DNA from: CAYQDR01 sp964416315
GTDB taxonomy: Bacteria > Methylomirabilota > Methylomirabilia > Rokubacteriales > DASRDR01
DNA length: 29,511 nt
NCBI GenBank assembly: GCA_964416315.1
Contig: CAYQDR010000053.1
Coordinates: 1 to 29,511, forward strand
Reading direction: 5' to 3'
In this document: piece after piece, positions 27,405-29,511 of the stretch
Position numbering within the stretch: the stretch's first letter is position 1
Layout: each line of letters starts with the position of its first letter
Position numbers and translations under genes: made by a program
Notes under the pieces: generated by a model
What the model was told of the DNA's origin: nothing
Seen by the model: the letters and a program-made list of their open reading frames with translations, nothing else
Databases searched by the model: none

Positions 27405-29511
27405 ATGGCGGGCGCCGCCGACTTCGTCCACCTCCACGTCCACTCCGAGTACAGCCTCCTCGACGGCGCCGCCCACCTGCGGCGCCTCGTCGAGCGCGCG
27501 GCGCGACTCGGGTTCCCGGCACTGGCCCTCACGGATCACGGCAACCTGTTCGGGGCCATCGACTTCTACGAGCAGGCCCGCGAAGCGGGGCTGAAGCCGA
27601 TCCTCGGCTGCGAGCTCTACGTCGCCCCCGGGAGCCGATTCGAGAAGGCGCCGGTGGACGGGCAGTACGAGGGCGCCAACCACGTCACGGCGCTCGTGCG
27701 GGACCTGACCGGCTACCGCAACCTGATCAAGCTCGTCTCGAAGGGCTACCTCGAGGGGTTCTACTACAAGCCGCGTGTCGACAAGGAGCTCCTCGCCCAG
27801 CACTCGGACGGGCTCCTGATCCTCTCGGGCTGCCTCAACTCCGAGGTCTCGCGGCTGCTCCTGGCCGGCGACGAGGGCAAGGCGCGGGAGGTGGCCGGCT
27901 GGTACGCGGAGGTCTTCGGCCGCGACCACTACGCCATGGAGGTGCAGGCCCACGGGCTGCCCGACCAGCTCCGCGTGACCGAGGGGACCGTGCGGATCGC
28001 GCGGGCCCTGGGCGTCGGGATCGCGGGGACGAACGACGCGCACTACCTGGAGGCGGCCGACGCACGGGCGCACGAGGTGCTGCTCTGCCTCCAGACGGGG
28101 GCCAAGCTCTCGGACCCGACCCGCTGGCGCTTCGCGACGGAGGAGTTCTACCTGAAATCGGCGGAGGAGATGCGGAAAGTCTTCGCCGACCTGCCCGAGG
28201 CGTACGCGGGCACGCTGGCGGTGGCCGAGCGCTGCAACCTCCAGCTCCAGTTCGGCCGGTTCCACCTCCCGCGCTACGAGGTCCCGTCCGGCCACACGCT
28301 GGACTCGTATCTCCGCGAGCTCGCGTACGCCGGGCTCCGGACGCGGTACCCCGACGCGGACGAGACGATCGTGGCGCGGCTGGAGCACGAGCTCGAGATC
28401 ATCCGCGGGATGAGCTTCTCCGGGTACTTCCTCGTGGTCTGGGACTTCATCCGGTTCGCGAAGGAGCAGGGGATCGCGATCGGGCCGGGGCGGGGGTCGG
28501 CGGCGGGGTCCCTCGTCGCCTACTGCCTCGGCATCACGAACATCGACCCGATGCGGTACGGGCTCCTGTTCGAGCGCTTCCTGAACCCCGGGCGCAAGTC
28601 GATGCCCGACATGGACATCGACTTCGCCGACGACCGCCGGGACGAGGTCATCAGGTACGTCGAGCAGCGGTACGGCCGGGACCGCGTCGCCCAGATCATC
28701 ACGTTCAACGTGCTGAAGGCCAAGGCGGTGATCCGGGACGTGGGACGGGTCCTCGGACTCCCCTTCGGCGAGGTGGACCGGATCGCCAAGTTCGTGCCGG
28801 AGACGTTGAACATCACCCTCGACGAAGCCCTGCGCCAGAGTCCCGCCCTCGCGGAAGCGGTCAAGACGCGCCCGGAGGTCGCGGAGCTCTGGCAGATCGC
28901 CAAGCGGCTCGAGGGACTGTCCCGCCACGCGGGCAAGCACGCGGCGGGGGTGGTCATCTCCGACGAGCCGCTCGTCGAGCACATCCCGCTCTACCGCGAC
29001 CCCAAGGGCGAGGAAGTGATCACCCAGTACCCCATGGGGCCGATCGAGAAGCTCGGCCTCCTCAAGATGGACTTCCTCGGGCTCAGGACCCTCACGGTGA
29101 TCGCCAACACCGTCCGCCTCGTCGAGGAGAGCCGCGGCGCCGGCCTCGACCCCGAGCGGTTCCCGCTGGACGACCCGGGGACCTACCAGCTCCTCTCCGA
29201 GGCGCGGACCTTCGGGGTGTTCCAGCTCGAGTCCACGGGGATGCGGGACGCCCTGCGCCAGCTCAAGCCGCAGCGGCTCGAGGACCTGATCGCGATGGTC
29301 TCGCTCTACCGACCGGGCCCGATGCAGATGATCCCGGAGTTCATCGCGCGACGGCACGGCCGGGTCAAGCCGACGTACGAGCACCCCCTCATGGAGAAGC
29401 ACCTGCGCGAGACCTACGGCATCATGGTCTACCAGGAGCAGGTGATGCAGATCGCCTCCGAGCTCGCCGGCTTCACGATGAGCGAGGCCGACGCCCTCCG
29501 GCAGGCGATGG
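27405..29511 (+). CDS. dnaE: DNA polymerase III subunit alpha (5' part, cut by window end)
   Basis: Replicative polymerase of the C family, DnaE1 type; about 702 of an expected ~1150 residues are present. The N-terminal PHP domain (about 1-270) has HLHVHSEYSLLDG (9-21) and LTDHGN (42-47), with metal-ligand histidines retained, unlike E. coli DnaE, where the site is degenerate. The palm has GPGRGSAAGSLVAYCLGI, then PDMDIDF (401-407) with catalytic D402 and D404, and KMDFLGL with the third catalytic aspartate D556. The window ends in the fingers region after MVYQEQVMQIASELAGF. The start ATG 27405 gives the usual N-terminus. Only a weak AGG precedes it, nine bases after the upstream gene, so translation may be coupled. 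Confidence 0.97.
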   Translation, partial: MAGAADFVHLHVHSEYSLLDGAAHLRRLVERAARLGFPALALTDHGNLFGAIDFYEQAREAGLKPILGCELYVAPGSRFEKAPVDGQYEGANHVTALVRDLTGYRNLIKLVSKGYLEGFYYKPRVDKELLAQHSDGLLILSGCLNSEVSRLLLAGDEGKAREVAGWYAEVFGRDHYAMEVQAHGLPDQLRVTEGTVRIARALGVGIAGTNDAHYLEAADARAHEVLLCLQTGAKLSDPTRWRFATEEFYLKSAEEMRKVFADLPEAYAGTLAVAERCNLQLQFGRFHLPRYEVPSGHTLDSYLRELAYAGLRTRYPDADETIVARLEHELEIIRGMSFSGYFLVVWDFIRFAKEQGIAIGPGRGSAAGSLVAYCLGITNIDPMRYGLLFERFLNPGRKSMPDMDIDFADDRRDEVIRYVEQRYGRDRVAQIITFNVLKAKAVIRDVGRVLGLPFGEVDRIAKFVPETLNITLDEALRQSPALAEAVKTRPEVAELWQIAKRLEGLSRHAGKHAAGVVISDEPLVEHIPLYRDPKGEEVITQYPMGPIEKLGLLKMDFLGLRTLTVIANTVRLVEESRGAGLDPERFPLDDPGTYQLLSEARTFGVFQLESTGMRDALRQLKPQRLEDLIAMVSLYRPGPMQMIPEFIARRHGRVKPTYEHPLMEKHLRETYGIMVYQEQVMQIASELAGFTMSEADALRQAM

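Overview
The window is very GC-rich, has no rRNA, tRNA, phage or transposase genes, and is packed with housekeeping genes. All but one run on the + strand. The set (RpoN with long-form HPF and RapZ, an LPS-export permease, a GuaB3-type IMP dehydrogenase, a short SAH hydrolase, a GH57 glucanotransferase) indicates a diderm, free-living bacterium from a high-GC lineage. Candidatus Rokubacteria/Methylomirabilota is my best guess from overall style. That is an impression, not a demonstrated placement.

Layout. 1-238: a palindromic 119-bp-period repeat. 239-6469: rpoN, hpf, rapZ, a GH57 4-alpha-glucanotransferase-like enzyme and a bifunctional phosphoglucose/phosphomannose isomerase. 6551-9113: metK and ahcY, the two adjacent steps of the activated-methyl cycle, behind a promoter that overlaps the preceding stop codon. 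9110-15622: a coupled set of a membrane-anchored PHP phosphoesterase, a GT39/ArnT-like membrane glycosyltransferase, a DPM1-like GT2 and a UPF0182 membrane protein. 15756-18095 (minus): LptF and LptG fused in one protein. Divergent from it, 18172-22464: valS, birA, coaX. 22574-26326: guaB3, guaA and an SPFH/prohibitin-like protein behind a near-perfect sigma70 promoter. 26323-26876: a composite repeat array. 26877-29511: a small four-helix membrane protein and the 5' part of dnaE, cut by the window end.

Three repeat systems occupy the intergenic space. (i) The 119-bp repeat before rpoN. (ii) A palindromic element in three copies, before rapZ, before ahcY and between the convergent UPF0182 and lptFG genes; one copy forms a good intrinsic terminator, and two copies end in or directly before the next gene's Shine-Dalgarno. 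(iii) The most interesting one: an element that begins at the TGA of one gene and ends at the ATGA start of the next. It occurs once at 12720 and as four consecutive units at 26323-26876. Every unit length is 2 modulo 3 (161, 191, 104, 155, 104 bp). Four of the five units carry an uninterrupted mini-ORF whose ATG and TGA fall in the 4-bp ATGA overlaps. It therefore looks like a repeat that sits in stop/start overlaps of operons while preserving a chain of coupled reading frames. I know of no description of such an element, but I could not search.

Other recurring themes are tight 4-bp stop/start overlaps (ATGA, GTGA, CTGA), probable CTG start codons (hpf, the PGI/PMI gene, probably the PHP gene), and a pair of mirror-image extended -10 promoters that seem to give leaderless mRNAs for lptFG and valS.
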